A DNA stretch of 64,000 nt from Novosphingobium album (ex Liu et al. 2023) (GCF_029076845.1 NZ_JARESE010000036.1:37460-101459); one strand, 5' to 3'; counted from the first letter of the stretch, positions 52,755 to 61,888 are shown. The notes: a model not told the origin generated them from the sequence alone. Made by a program: numbers and translations.

Positions 52755-53957
52755 ATGGGTGCCGCCGCCATGACCGAGATCACGTCCCGCCCCGCCGTGT
52801 CCGATCGCGACGATCGCAAGTCCGCCGCCATCGCGGCGCGCAACGTGCGGCCCAATCCCGGCGCGAAAGTGATCGGATCGTTCGATTTCGCGCGCGAAGT
52901 CCTGCGCAGCCCGGATTTCCGGCAGGCGGGGGCGGGGGCCGAGCACATCAAGCTCGACAATCCCGAGCATGTCTCGGTGTTCTTCCTCGATGGCGAATTG
53001 CACAGGAAACGCCGCAGCCAGCTGGCCCGCTATTTCACCCCCAAGGCGATCAAGACGCGCCATCAGGCGGTGATGCGGCGCGCCACCGACGAACTGATCG
53101 CCGAGCTGCGGCGCGACGGCCAGGCCCAGCTCGACATCATGAGCATGAGGCTGGCCTGCGACGTCGCGGCCGAGATCGTCGGCCTGACCCAGAGCGATCC
53201 GGCCGCGCTGTCCGAACGCATCCGCAAGACCTTCCTGACCATCGGCACCAGCCATGATGGCCCGGCGGGCTGGCTCGACAAGGCGCGCGGGCTGTGGCGT
53301 ACGATGCAGTTCTTCTGGCGCGACGTCCTGCCCGCGATCCGCGCGCGCCGGGTGGCGCCGAAGGACGATGTCATCTCGTACTGCGTTCAGGAGGGCTTTT
53401 CGAACAAGGCGGTCCTGATCGAATGCATGACCTATGCGACCGCCGGGATGCTGACCACGCGCGAGTTCATCGTCATGGTCGCCTGGCACCTGTTCGAGCA
53501 GGACGCCTTGCGCCAGCGCTTCCTGGCCGGCGGGGAAGAGGAACAGCTGGCGATCCTGGAGGAGATCCTGCGGCTCGAACCCGTGGCCGCGATGGTGCAC
53601 CGCCGCGCGGTGGCGGACTTCACCGGGCCGGGGGGCGAAACGGTCAAGGCTGGGGAGGTCTATGCGATCGACATGCGCGCGGTGAACGCGGATCCGGCCG
53701 CGACCGGCGCGTGCCCTTTCGCCATCGATCCCGAGCGGGCGCGGCGCCAGAAGATCGCCGGCAGCTGGATGAGCTTCGCCGACGGCCCGCACCGCTGCCC
53801 CGGCGCGCAAGTGGCGCTGCACGAAACGCGCGTGTTCCTCGATGCGCTGCTGCGCGTGCCGGGCATCCGCCTGGCCACGGAACCGCAGATCGGCTGGTGC
53901 GCGCCGATCATGGGCTATGAAGTGCACGGCGCGATCGTCACGTGCGACAAGGCCTGA
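52755..53957 (+). CDS. Cytochrome P450
   Basis: A 400-residue soluble bacterial P450 monooxygenase. The K-helix E-x-x-R is in EEILRLEP and the heme cysteine is Cys348 in FADGPHRCPG. In the I-helix, ATAGMLTTREF has Leu233 where the usual acid of the acid-alcohol pair stands before Thr. It would need ferredoxin and reductase from elsewhere. The start may be 52755 or 52770. It heads a catabolic region and is followed 159 bp later by an acyl-CoA ligase gene. Confidence 0.93.
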   Translation: MGAAAMTEITSRPAVSDRDDRKSAAIAARNVRPNPGAKVIGSFDFAREVLRSPDFRQAGAGAEHIKLDNPEHVSVFFLDGELHRKRRSQLARYFTPKAIKTRHQAVMRRATDELIAELRRDGQAQLDIMSMRLACDVAAEIVGLTQSDPAALSERIRKTFLTIGTSHDGPAGWLDKARGLWRTMQFFWRDVLPAIRARRVAPKDDVISYCVQEGFSNKAVLIECMTYATAGMLTTREFIVMVAWHLFEQDALRQRFLAGGEEEQLAILEEILRLEPVAAMVHRRAVADFTGPGGETVKAGEVYAIDMRAVNADPAATGACPFAIDPERARRQKIAGSWMSFADGPHRCPGAQVALHETRVFLDALLRVPGIRLATEPQIGWCAPIMGYEVHGAIVTCDKA

Positions 53958-54083
53958 GGGGGCTTGGCAAAGCCCGCCTTCGCCTGATCGCGGCCCCGGC
54001 GCGCGTGCCCGCCCGAAACCCCCGCTTTCCTGAAATCCTTCCGCGCCGCAGCCGGGTGTTGTGCCGGGCTGTACGATTGCTTA

Positions 54084-54100
54084 GTCGTAGCCGATACGAC
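54084..54100. promoter_or_regulatory. Palindromic operator upstream of the acyl-CoA ligase gene
   Basis: GTCGTA and TACGAC form perfect 6-bp arms around GCCGA, 17-33 bases before the ATG and directly upstream of the GGGAGAG ribosome-binding site. This is a typical place for a repressor; no regulator gene is adjacent. Confidence 0.5.
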
Positions 54101-54116
54101 CGGGAGAGCAGAAACG

Positions 54117-55823
54117 ATGACCGATGGGACGACGGACCCGGGCCTGGCGCTCGTGCGCGGCGATCCGCTGGAAAGCGAGACGGTGCTGGGCGCGCTGACG
54201 CTGCCGGGGTTCCTGCGCGAAGTGACCGCGCGCTACGCGGATCGCGAGGCGCTCGTCATGTATCAGGCCGGCGCCGGGACCGAACGCTGGAGCTATGCGG
54301 AGCTGTGGCGGCGCTCGATGGCGGTGGCGCGGGCGCTGGTCGCTTGCGGCGTGGGCAAGGACAGCCGCGTGGGCATCCTCATGACCAACCGGCTCGAATG
54401 GGTCTCGGCCTGCTTCGGCATCACGCTGGCCGGCGGCACGGTGGTGGGCCTGTCGACGTTCGCGACGCCTGACGAGCTGGAATACCTGCTGCGCGCCTCG
54501 GCGGTCTCGATCGTGCTCTATGAACCGCATGTGCTGGCCAAGGACTTCACCGCGATCCTGACCGACCTGGAACCCGGCATCGCCAGCGCCGCGCCGGGCA
54601 GGCTGGCCTCGCTCCGGTTCCCGTTCCTGCGCCGGCTCGTCGCGGTCGGCGCCGCGCCGGGCGGGGCGATCGAGGCCTGGGACGCCTTCCTTGCGCATGG
54701 CGACACGGTGGGCGAGGATATCGTCGCGGCGCGCGCGGAGGCGGTGAAACCGGCCGATCCGGCCCTGCTGTTCTTCTCCTCGGGATCGACCGGCAAGCCC
54801 AAGGGCATCCTCAACGGGCATCGCGGCGTCAACATCCAGAGCTGGCGCTGGACGCGGATCTATGACTTTTTCAACGATCCACACCCGGTGCGCACCTGGT
54901 CGGCCAACGGGCTGTTCTGGTCGGGCAATTTCAGCATCGCGCTGGGCGGGACGCTGGCGGCGGGCGGCACGCTGATCCTGCAGCGCACGTTCCGGCCGGC
55001 CGAAACGGTCGCGCTGATGGCGGCCGAGCGCGTGACCTTTCCTTATTGCTGGCCGCACCAGTGGGCCCAGCTGGAAGCCGAGCCGGCCTGGCCCGAGGCG
55101 GACCTTTCCGCCTTCCACTACTTCGATGCCGAGATCAATCTGCGGCGCCCGCAAAGGACGATCACCACGACCTGGACCGATCCGCGCGCCACCTATGGAT
55201 CGACCGAGACGTTCACCATCTCCACCGCCTATCCGGTGTCGGCCCCGCGCGAAGTCTGGGAAGGGTGCAATGGCGGTGTCCTGCCGGGCAACACCGTGCG
55301 GATCGTCGATCCCGCGAGCGGCGAGACGCTGCGCCGGGGCGAGACGGGCGAGATCGCGGTGAAAGGCCCGACGCTGATGCTGGGCTATATCGGCATCCCC
55401 TCCGACGAGGCGCTGGACGCGGAAGGCTTCTACCGCGCCGGGGACGGCGGCTATCTCGACGAGCGCGGGCGGCTGGTGTTCCAGGGCCGGATCAACGACA
55501 TCATCAAGACCGGCGGCGCCAATGTCTCGCCCGTGGAAGTGGACTGGACGCTGTGCTCGTGCCCCGGCGTCAAGGTCTGCAAGACCACCGGCGTGCCGCA
55601 TGAGACGCTGGGCGAGATCGTCGTCTCGTGCATCGTGCGCGAGGAAGGCCGGACGCTGACCGAGGCCGAGGTGATCGCCTGGCTCAAGGCGCGGCTGGCC
55701 AGCTACAAGGTGCCGCGCAAGGTGCTCTTCGTCGAGCCGGGAGAGCTGGACCTGACCAATACCGCCAAGATCAAGCCGGCCGAGGCGCGCGCGCTGGCGA
55801 TGCGCAAGCTGGCGGCGGCCTGA
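54117..55823 (+). CDS. Acyl-CoA synthetase/AMP-dependent ligase family protein
   Basis: A 568-residue adenylate-forming enzyme, probably making a CoA thioester of a carboxylic acid. Core motifs are LLFFSSGSTGKPKGI, TYGSTET, YRAGDGGYLDERGRL and GRINDIIKTGGANVSP. The C-terminal catalytic Lys is in NTAKIKP, where the usual Gly before it is Ala. GGGAGAG precedes the ATG. Substrate class cannot be fixed; nearby P450, SDR and ADH genes suggest a large hydrophobic acid. Confidence 0.9.
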   Translation: MTDGTTDPGLALVRGDPLESETVLGALTLPGFLREVTARYADREALVMYQAGAGTERWSYAELWRRSMAVARALVACGVGKDSRVGILMTNRLEWVSACFGITLAGGTVVGLSTFATPDELEYLLRASAVSIVLYEPHVLAKDFTAILTDLEPGIASAAPGRLASLRFPFLRRLVAVGAAPGGAIEAWDAFLAHGDTVGEDIVAARAEAVKPADPALLFFSSGSTGKPKGILNGHRGVNIQSWRWTRIYDFFNDPHPVRTWSANGLFWSGNFSIALGGTLAAGGTLILQRTFRPAETVALMAAERVTFPYCWPHQWAQLEAEPAWPEADLSAFHYFDAEINLRRPQRTITTTWTDPRATYGSTETFTISTAYPVSAPREVWEGCNGGVLPGNTVRIVDPASGETLRRGETGEIAVKGPTLMLGYIGIPSDEALDAEGFYRAGDGGYLDERGRLVFQGRINDIIKTGGANVSPVEVDWTLCSCPGVKVCKTTGVPHETLGEIVVSCIVREEGRTLTEAEVIAWLKARLASYKVPRKVLFVEPGELDLTNTAKIKPAEARALAMRKLAAA

Positions 55824-55854
55824 CCGCCGGCGCGGGCCGCCCGCACCGCGACGC

Positions 55855-56856
55855 TCAGGTCAGGACGTGCACTTTCGTCTCGCGGTTGGGCCCGCGCAGG
55901 CGGTCCATCATCGCGGGCAGGTCCATCAGCGCGATCTCGTTGGTGACGATGCGTTTGGGATCGACGTGGCCCGCATCGAGATGGTTGGCGATGTAGTGGA
56001 AATCGCGCAGCGTATAGCCGACGAGGAACTGCATCGAGACGCACTTGTACGATGCCATCGCCGGCATCAGCGGATCGGGGTGCGTGCAGAAGCCCAGCGA
56101 GACGACCTTGCCGTATTGCCGGGCGTGCATCACCGACCTGGTCAGCATACCTTCCACGCCGACGCATTCGTAGACCACGTCCGCCGGGCCGCCGAGCGCC
56201 TCGATCACTTCGCCGGTCTCGTTCTCGCCGAACGTGACGAAGGCATCCGCGCCCATGGCCAGGCACAAGTCCTTGCGCCGGTCCGAGCGCGAGGCGGCGA
56301 CGATGCGGCCCGCGCCCAGCCGCCGCGCCCAGTAGATCGCATAGAGCGCCACCGTGCCGCCGCCGAGCACCAGCACCTTGTCGCCCGTCATCATCAGCGA
56401 CTGGCGCACGCCATAGAGGCTGACCGCCAGCGGCTCGATCAGCGCGCCGTCGGTCAGCGACAGGGTATCGGGCAAGGGGATGGCGATGTTCGACGCCAGG
56501 CGGGCATATTCGGCGAACCCGGTCATCGCGCCCGCGGCATTGCTGCACAGGATGTGGTTCGCCCCGGTCCGGCAGCTCTGGCAATGCCCGCAGGCGCCGG
56601 AGGGCAGCACCGAGATCTTGCCGCCGACCTTGAGGGTGGTCACGTCCTTGCCCACCGCGACGATCTCTCCGGCATATTCGTGGCCGAACTGGCCGGCGCC
56701 GTAATCCCAGATCTCGCCCTTGGTCATCGACAGGTCGGTGCCGCAGATGCCGCAGCGGTGGACCTTGATGACCACGTCGCCGGGGCCCGGCTCGGGATCG
56801 GGAATGGTCTCGATCGTGATGGCGCCGCCGCCGCCGGGATAGATCGCCGCCTTCAT
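55855..56856 (-). CDS. Zinc-dependent alcohol dehydrogenase (MDR superfamily)
   Basis: A 333-residue medium-chain dehydrogenase/reductase. Catalytic zinc ligands are in RCGICGTDLSM and FGHEYAGE, and the structural zinc in CGHCQSCRTGANHILC. The NAD(P) loop is VLGGGTVALYAIYWARRLG. It would oxidise an alcohol or polyol. Its ATG overlaps the stop of the sulfotransferase gene (ATGA), making it the last gene of the minus-strand catabolic operon, with its end facing the acyl-CoA ligase. Confidence 0.92.
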   Translation of the reverse strand: MKAAIYPGGGGAITIETIPDPEPGPGDVVIKVHRCGICGTDLSMTKGEIWDYGAGQFGHEYAGEIVAVGKDVTTLKVGGKISVLPSGACGHCQSCRTGANHILCSNAAGAMTGFAEYARLASNIAIPLPDTLSLTDGALIEPLAVSLYGVRQSLMMTGDKVLVLGGGTVALYAIYWARRLGAGRIVAASRSDRRKDLCLAMGADAFVTFGENETGEVIEALGGPADVVYECVGVEGMLTRSVMHARQYGKVVSLGFCTHPDPLMPAMASYKCVSMQFLVGYTLRDFHYIANHLDAGHVDPKRIVTNEIALMDLPAMMDRLRGPNRETKVHVLT

Positions 56857-58043
56857 GCTTTCGTCTCCACCAGATCGTAGCGCTGGATATAATCGCCGAA
56901 CGGTTCGCGCGCTTCGTCGGCGGTCATGCCATAGTCCTCGATCCGGTAACGGTGCACGCCGTGCGCCAGCTCGGGCTTTTCGGCGATGCGCCGGGCGAAG
57001 GCGTCGCGAGTCGCCTCGGGAATGTCCATGCCGATGAAGCGGTAAATCCGGTCGAGCACTTGCATCGGCTGGCGGTGGAAATCGCCATGGACCACGTCGA
57101 GCACCTTGCCGGGATGGCGGGCGCGCACCGCATCGCATTTGCGCACCGCGCTGGACCACTTGGCCACTTCGCGCCGCAGCATGATCGCGCCGCGCTCCCC
57201 GGCCCGGCCCTCTTCCATCAGCGGGTGCATCAGCATCAGCAGCGAGACCAGCGAGGGCACCGCCCTGGCCGGATCGCGGTGCGTCTGGATCACTTTCGCG
57301 TCGGGATAGACGGCGAACAGCAAGTCCAGGTTCTCGACATGGCCGGGGTTCTTCAGCAGCCAGCGCTTGTCCGGCTCGTTCGCGCCGATCAGCTGGACGC
57401 AGCGGTAATAGTAGTCATAGGCCGCCGCTTCGCTCGTCGATTGCCACCAGGCATCGTAAGTCGGCGCCGACCAGCCGCAGCTCCACAAGTTGGAGACGAA
57501 GCCGTGGCGCAGCACCATGCAGCATTCGTGCACTTCCTCGGCCGCGCGGAAATGCGCGGCCTTGTGATCGGGCGATGCGGTGTGCTGCGCCTTCAGCTGC
57601 GCGACGGTGCGCTGGAAGTCGGGGTCGCTGGCCCAGTCCTCCACTGGCGGGCGCGGGCGCGGCGAATCGAGCAGCCACGTCTGCAGGCCCTGGAAGCGCG
57701 GATCGACCGCCATCAGCCGGTGCAGCGCGGTGGTGCCGGTGCGCGGCACGCCGATGATCACCACCGGGCTTTCGATCGCGCGCGCATCGAAGCCGGGGTT
57801 GGCCTTCATCGCGGCGATCGCCTGCGCCCGGCCGCGCAGCACGCCCACCACCATGCCCCAGGCGAGGCGGCGGCCCTGCTCATGGAAATGCGGATCGTAG
57901 TCCATCGACTGGAGCAGCGCCTGAAGGCCGGGCAGATAGTCGCGCGGGCCGAAATCATCGGTGCCGATCTCGGCGATGACGGCTTCGTGCGCCTGGTCCA
58001 GCGCGGCGGCGAAGCGTTCGGGGGGATCGTAGCGAGTTTCCAT
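56853..58043 (-). CDS. Sulfotransferase family protein
   Basis: A 396-residue protein with a PAPS-binding loop VPRTGTTALHRLM (near 97-109) and the 3'-phosphate region QTHRDPARAVPS. This large sulfotransferase_3-like family is widespread in sphingomonads and mycobacteria with few known substrates; some members may act on sterol- or lipid-like hydroxyl groups. GAGGA lies upstream of the ATG. The gene is between an SDR and the Zn-dehydrogenase in one operon. Confidence 0.88.
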   Translation of the reverse strand: METRYDPPERFAAALDQAHEAVIAEIGTDDFGPRDYLPGLQALLQSMDYDPHFHEQGRRLAWGMVVGVLRGRAQAIAAMKANPGFDARAIESPVVIIGVPRTGTTALHRLMAVDPRFQGLQTWLLDSPRPRPPVEDWASDPDFQRTVAQLKAQHTASPDHKAAHFRAAEEVHECCMVLRHGFVSNLWSCGWSAPTYDAWWQSTSEAAAYDYYYRCVQLIGANEPDKRWLLKNPGHVENLDLLFAVYPDAKVIQTHRDPARAVPSLVSLLMLMHPLMEEGRAGERGAIMLRREVAKWSSAVRKCDAVRARHPGKVLDVVHGDFHRQPMQVLDRIYRFIGMDIPEATRDAFARRIAEKPELAHGVHRYRIEDYGMTADEAREPFGDYIQRYDLVETKA

Positions 58044-58052
58044 GTGGAGTCC

Positions 58053-58838
58053 TCAGTCGAGCGGGATGCCGCCCAGCGATGGCCCGCCATTGACGGCGAT
58101 GGTCTGCCCGGTGACGTAGGAGGCCGCGTCGCTGGCAAGGAAGACGATCATGTTGGCCATTTCCTCGGGCGTGCCGGGGCGGCCCAGCGGGATGGTGGAG
58201 CCCACGTTGGTCGTGTCGAGCCCGGCCACTTCCCATGCGGCGGCGGCGCGCGGGCTGGCGATCATGCCGGCCGCGACGCAATTGGCGCGAATGCCGAAGC
58301 GGCCCCATTCGGCCGCCGTCACCGTGGTGAACATCTGCAAGGCCGATTTCGCCGCCGAATAGTGCGCCCCGCCTTTCACCCCGGTGATCCCGGCATTGGA
58401 CGAGATGTTGACGATCGCACCTGCTTTCCGCGCCATCATGTGCCGCCCGGCCTCGCGCGTGCAGAGATAGGCGGACTTGACGTTGAGATCGAAGATCGAA
58501 TCCCAGCCGCGCGTCGGGATCTGTTCCAGCGGCCCCATGCGCGTGCCGCCGGCATTGTTCACCAGCACGTCGATCCGGCCGAATTCGTCGATCGCGCGCT
58601 GGATCAGCGCGATGCAGGCATCCTCGTCCTTCACGTCGGTCGGCACCGCCAGGCAGCGCGCGCCGGTTTCGGCGGCGATGCGCCCAGCCGAGGCTTGCAG
58701 CTCCTCCGCGCCCCGGCTGGCAATCACCACGCCCGCGCCCAGTTCGGCCAGCAGGCGCGCGGTGGCATAGCCGATGCCGGTGCCGCCGCCGGTGACAATC
58801 GCGACCTTGCCGGTGAAATCAAGCTGGTCGCGCAGCAT
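58053..58838 (-). CDS. Short-chain dehydrogenase/reductase
   Basis: A 261-residue classical SDR. Motifs are TGGGTGIG for the nucleotide, NNAGGT, the Ser in NISSNAG and the catalytic YSAAK. The end GGPSLGGIPLD is typical of the 3-oxoacyl-reductase-like group. The ATG shares one base with the stop of the DUF1214 gene (TGATG). It likely oxidises a secondary alcohol of the pathway substrate. Confidence 0.92.
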   Translation of the reverse strand: MLRDQLDFTGKVAIVTGGGTGIGYATARLLAELGAGVVIASRGAEELQASAGRIAAETGARCLAVPTDVKDEDACIALIQRAIDEFGRIDVLVNNAGGTRMGPLEQIPTRGWDSIFDLNVKSAYLCTREAGRHMMARKAGAIVNISSNAGITGVKGGAHYSAAKSALQMFTTVTAAEWGRFGIRANCVAAGMIASPRAAAAWEVAGLDTTNVGSTIPLGRPGTPEEMANMIVFLASDAASYVTGQTIAVNGGPSLGGIPLD

Positions 58839-60019
58839 CACCAGCGCCTCCGCCGCTGGCAGGCCCGCACGCGCAGGCGCAGCTCCTCGGCGCGTTCCTC
58901 GGGCGTGACCACCGGCGTGTCGGCGGGCAAGTGATCGCGCAGGCTCGCCAGCTTCACCCGCGTGATCGTCGGCACCGGCTCGCTGTCGCAATCGTACCAG
59001 CGGCCATAGATGCCGCCTTCGGTATAGCCCGCCGGATCGAGCCAGTTGGGCACGCCCGGATCGGTGAGCGCGATCACCGCGCGGAATTTCCCGTCGGAGC
59101 TGACCTTCGCGAAGTGGCCGTTGGTGCTGGAGAGGCGATAGACATATTCCAGCGCGTTGAAATAGGGATCGTTGAGCTGGACGTTCCAGTATGGCGCGCG
59201 CGCCGGCAGGTCGGTCGCGATGATCAGCGCCTCGTCCGCGTCAAGCTGGAAGCAGGCCGGCCAGTACGTCTGCTTGACCAGCGCGCCGGGATAGCGGACC
59301 GGCTCGAACACGTTGAAGCCGACGCGCTCCTTCACCCCGTTCTGCATCGCGTAGTACGTCTTCGTCTTGCGCGCGGGGAACTTCGCCATCTCGCCGATGC
59401 GGCGCAGGATCTCTTCGGGCGACAGGCGCGGCTTGGGCGGCACCGGATCGAGGCATTCGATCGAGAGTACCGGATCGACCTCGTTCAGCCAGTCATAGCT
59501 GCGATAGCGCAAGTACATGTAGGTCGCTTCGGGATCGATCCGGCCCCAATGCCCGGTATGGCCGGCGGGCCGTTCGGCGCTGAACAGGATCTCGAAGTCC
59601 TCGCCCAGCGGGATGCCAAGGTCGTTGGTATCCAGCTCGTTATGGCCGTTGGGGCGCGGCATCTCGTCCACCGTCCCCGATGCCGCCTTCTGGCTGGTGA
59701 ACGAAAGGATGGCGCAAGTGCCGCGATTGCCCGAGACGCGATAGGTCAGGTCGCCCCGGATCGGGCTCTGGACATAGATGTCGTCGGGGTTGGGTTGCAG
59801 GGTGAACACCGGGTTCCACAGCGGCGCCCAGTCGGGATGCTCGGCATCGGCGTGGAAATAGGCGAAGTAGGCGTAGGACAGGCTCGTCATCGTCTGGCGA
59901 TAGACGTCGGCGATGTAGGCCGGATCGTCGGGCCGCCAGGTGTCCTTCAGGTTGGCGACCGCGCCTTCAAGGTCTTGAAGGTACGGCAGGATCGCCGGTG
60001 AAATCGCCTCGTTGTCCAT
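58838..60019 (-). CDS. DUF1214 domain protein
   Basis: A 393-residue soluble protein, first in a four-gene operon. The C-terminal DUF1214 domain (about 280-370) includes PYWNVQLNDPYFNALEY and GGIYGRWYDCDSEPVPTITR. Proteins of this family are frequent in sphingomonad and actinobacterial catabolic clusters and have no assigned reaction. A GAGG element precedes the ATG, and a perfect palindrome lies 47 bases upstream, at the probable promoter. Confidence 0.85.
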   Translation of the reverse strand: MDNEAISPAILPYLQDLEGAVANLKDTWRPDDPAYIADVYRQTMTSLSYAYFAYFHADAEHPDWAPLWNPVFTLQPNPDDIYVQSPIRGDLTYRVSGNRGTCAILSFTSQKAASGTVDEMPRPNGHNELDTNDLGIPLGEDFEILFSAERPAGHTGHWGRIDPEATYMYLRYRSYDWLNEVDPVLSIECLDPVPPKPRLSPEEILRRIGEMAKFPARKTKTYYAMQNGVKERVGFNVFEPVRYPGALVKQTYWPACFQLDADEALIIATDLPARAPYWNVQLNDPYFNALEYVYRLSSTNGHFAKVSSDGKFRAVIALTDPGVPNWLDPAGYTEGGIYGRWYDCDSEPVPTITRVKLASLRDHLPADTPVVTPEERAEELRLRVRACQRRRRW

Positions 60020-60065
60020 GTCTGCCTCGCCCGGTTGTGCGCGCCCCTGGCGGGCGTCGCCGATC

Positions 60066-60087
60066 AAAGATAGTGCAGACTATCTTT
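60066..60087. promoter_or_regulatory. Perfect palindromic operator of the DUF1214-SDR-sulfotransferase-ADH operon
   Basis: AAAGATAGT and ACTATCTTT form perfect 9-bp arms around GCAG, about 47 bases upstream of the DUF1214 ATG and in the 118-bp gap after the FAH-family gene. The form fits a TetR-type repressor. No such gene is in the window. Confidence 0.75.
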
Positions 60088-60137
60088 TTGGCGGGCCATG
60101 GCAAGAGGGAACAGCGGCAAGCGCCGGCGGCGCGGCG

Positions 60138-60833
60138 CTACTCCGCCGGCGCGATGGTGAGCGAAAGCGGCGCCAGCCCCGTGATCGTGCCTTCCAGCAC
60201 GTCGCCCGGCGCGATCGGGCCGACGCCGGCGGGCGTGCCGGTGTAGATGAGATCGCCGGGCGCGAGGTGGTACATCGTCGAAAGGTTGGCGATCAGCTCG
60301 GGCAGGCTCCAGATCATGTCGGACAAGCGCGCGTCCTGCCGGGTTTCGCCGTTCCGGCTGAGCGTGATGCGCTGTTCGCCTAGGGCCCCGAACGCGGCGG
60401 CGCGGGTGATCGGGGCGATCACGGCGGCATTCTCGAAATCCTTGCCGGTGTCCCAGGGGTGCCCCTGATCCTTGGCGGCGTTCTGCAAGTCGCGCCGTGT
60501 CAGGTCCAGCCCGCCAGCATAGCCCAGCACCAGCGCCATGGCGGCATCGGGCGCGAGGCGGAAACCCGGCGCGCCGATCGCGACGACCAGTTCCATCTCG
60601 TAATGGCAGTTCGTCGTGCCCGGCGGGTAAGCGATGGTCGCACCCGAAAGGCACAGCGCGGCGGGCGCCTTGGTGAACCAGATCGGCGCGTCGCGATTCG
60701 GCGTGGCGCCCATCTCGCGCGCGTGCGCCGCGTAATTGCGGCCGACGCAGAAGATGCGGCGCACGGGAAAGCGCGCCGCCTCGCCCTGAATCGGGACCGA
60801 GGGGGTTTCGGGCAAGGCGAACAGAAGGGTCAT
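60138..60833 (-). CDS. Fumarylacetoacetate hydrolase family protein
   Basis: A 231-residue FAH-fold protein, similar in size to fumarylpyruvate hydrolase or oxaloacetate decarboxylase-like enzymes. Conserved elements are IFCVGRNYAAHAREMG, WFTKAPAA, the metal-binding CHYEMELVVAIG and LIYTGTPAGVGP. It may cleave an acylpyruvate formed after ring opening. The ATG has only a weak ribosome-binding site. It is read toward the DUF1214 operon, which starts 118 bp later. Confidence 0.88.
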   Translation of the reverse strand: MTLLFALPETPSVPIQGEAARFPVRRIFCVGRNYAAHAREMGATPNRDAPIWFTKAPAALCLSGATIAYPPGTTNCHYEMELVVAIGAPGFRLAPDAAMALVLGYAGGLDLTRRDLQNAAKDQGHPWDTGKDFENAAVIAPITRAAAFGALGEQRITLSRNGETRQDARLSDMIWSLPELIANLSTMYHLAPGDLIYTGTPAGVGPIAPGDVLEGTITGLAPLSLTIAPAE

Positions 60834-60985
60834 GCGTAAGGCTCCGGCTTCGCCTTGCCATAGGCGGCCCGGCGACGCGGCAAAAGTCCTGTTGGCGGTG
60901 CGCAGGCAAGGCAATGGTCCCGAACGGCGGGCGGCGTGGCGACGGGTGCCTTGCCGCCTTGTGCGAATGGCGTAAACTCGCCCGC

Positions 60986-61546
60986 GTGACACAGGAAGAA
61001 TATCTCACTGGCAGGCTGTTGCTGGCCATGCCCGGCATGTTCGATCCGCGCTTCGCGCATTCGGTCAGCGTGATGTGCATGCACGACAAGAACGGCGCGC
61101 TGGGCATCGGCATCGGACAAGTGCGCAAGGGCGTGCGGTTTCGCGAACTGCTTGAAGAGCTGGATATCGATCCGGGCGACGTGCCCGACCGGGACGTGCT
61201 GCACGGTGGCCCGGTTGAGCCGGGGCGCGGCTTCGTGGTCCATTCGCTTGACTGGTCGGGTGCCGATACCTTGCGAGTCGCGCCGCTATGCGGGCTGTCG
61301 GCCTCGCTGGAGATCCTGCGCGCGATCGTTGAGGGGCATGGGCCCAGGCACTGGCTGATCGCGCTGGGCTATGCCGGATGGGGGCCGGGCCAGTTGGAGG
61401 GAGAGATGCGCCGCCACGGCTGGTACGCGGCGCAGGGGCGCGCCGAGATCCTGTTCGAAACCGCGACCGAAGCACGCTGGATCGCCAGCTGGCGCGCCGA
61501 AGGCATCGATCCCGCGCTGCTCGCGAGCGAGACCGGCCGCGCGTGA
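60986..61546 (+). CDS. YqgE/AlgH family protein
   Basis: A 186-residue protein of the UPF0301 family. It begins YLTGRLLLAMPGMFDPRFAH and contains GGPVEPGRGFVVHS and LIALGYAGWGPGQLEGEM, the family hallmark. Function is uncertain, though a regulatory role has been suggested in other bacteria. The GTG at 60986 gives the normal length; an ATG at 60914 adds 24 residues without family similarity. It looks like a housekeeping gene inside the catabolic region. Confidence 0.92.
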   Translation: MTQEEYLTGRLLLAMPGMFDPRFAHSVSVMCMHDKNGALGIGIGQVRKGVRFRELLEELDIDPGDVPDRDVLHGGPVEPGRGFVVHSLDWSGADTLRVAPLCGLSASLEILRAIVEGHGPRHWLIALGYAGWGPGQLEGEMRRHGWYAAQGRAEILFETATEARWIASWRAEGIDPALLASETGRA

Positions 61547-61552
61547 GGAACT

Positions 61553-61590
61553 GGTGCCGCCATGCGCCGATAGGCGCATTCCCAACACCT
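61553..61590. repeat. Dispersed palindromic repeat, copy 4 (between convergent genes)
   Basis: The core ATGCGCC-GATA-GGCGCAT (61562-61579, perfect 7-bp arms) followed by TCCCAACACC lies in the 46-bp gap between the AlgH and ABM stops. It shares the TCCCAACAC flank with copy 3. Confidence 0.65.
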
Positions 61591-61592
61591 TC

Positions 61593-61880
61593 TCACACAA
61601 TCGCGTCGTGCACGCGGATGTCGATATCGGCGATGTAGTCGCGCATCCCGGCGAACGAGGCCTTGAGCATGTCGCTGCCGATGTGCCGTTCCATCGCCTC
61701 GCGGTCCGCATAGGCTTCGATCACGCGGAAGGTCGCCTCCTCGTCGCGGCTGCGGCCCGCGTGGTAGAACAGGATGCCGGGATTGGCCGCCTGCAGCCGG
61801 GGCATCATGTCCCGGCAGGCGGCGGCATAGTCCTCGACGCGGTCGGGATGGACGCGGACGGTCGCGACGACAAGGATCAC
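61593..61880 (-). CDS. Antibiotic biosynthesis monooxygenase (ABM) domain protein
   Basis: A 95-residue single ABM domain with a dimeric alpha/beta barrel fold. It matches VVATVRVHPDRVEDYAAACR, PGILFYHAGRSRDE and FRVIEAYADREAMERHIGSD. Members may oxidise quinol-like compounds or only bind them. It uses a GTG start, eight bases after the SDR stop, and so is likely translated from the same mRNA. Confidence 0.85.
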   Translation of the reverse strand: MILVVATVRVHPDRVEDYAAACRDMMPRLQAANPGILFYHAGRSRDEEATFRVIEAYADREAMERHIGSDMLKASFAGMRDYIADIDIRVHDAIV

Positions 61881-61888
61881 GGCGCGCG

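Noticed and set aside
49912..52773. A 953-codon plus-strand open frame opposite the TonB receptor and [2Fe-2S] genes
   Set aside because: It is a mirror of high-GC coding DNA, rich in Arg, Gly and His, with no family similarity, while the minus strand encodes complete known proteins.
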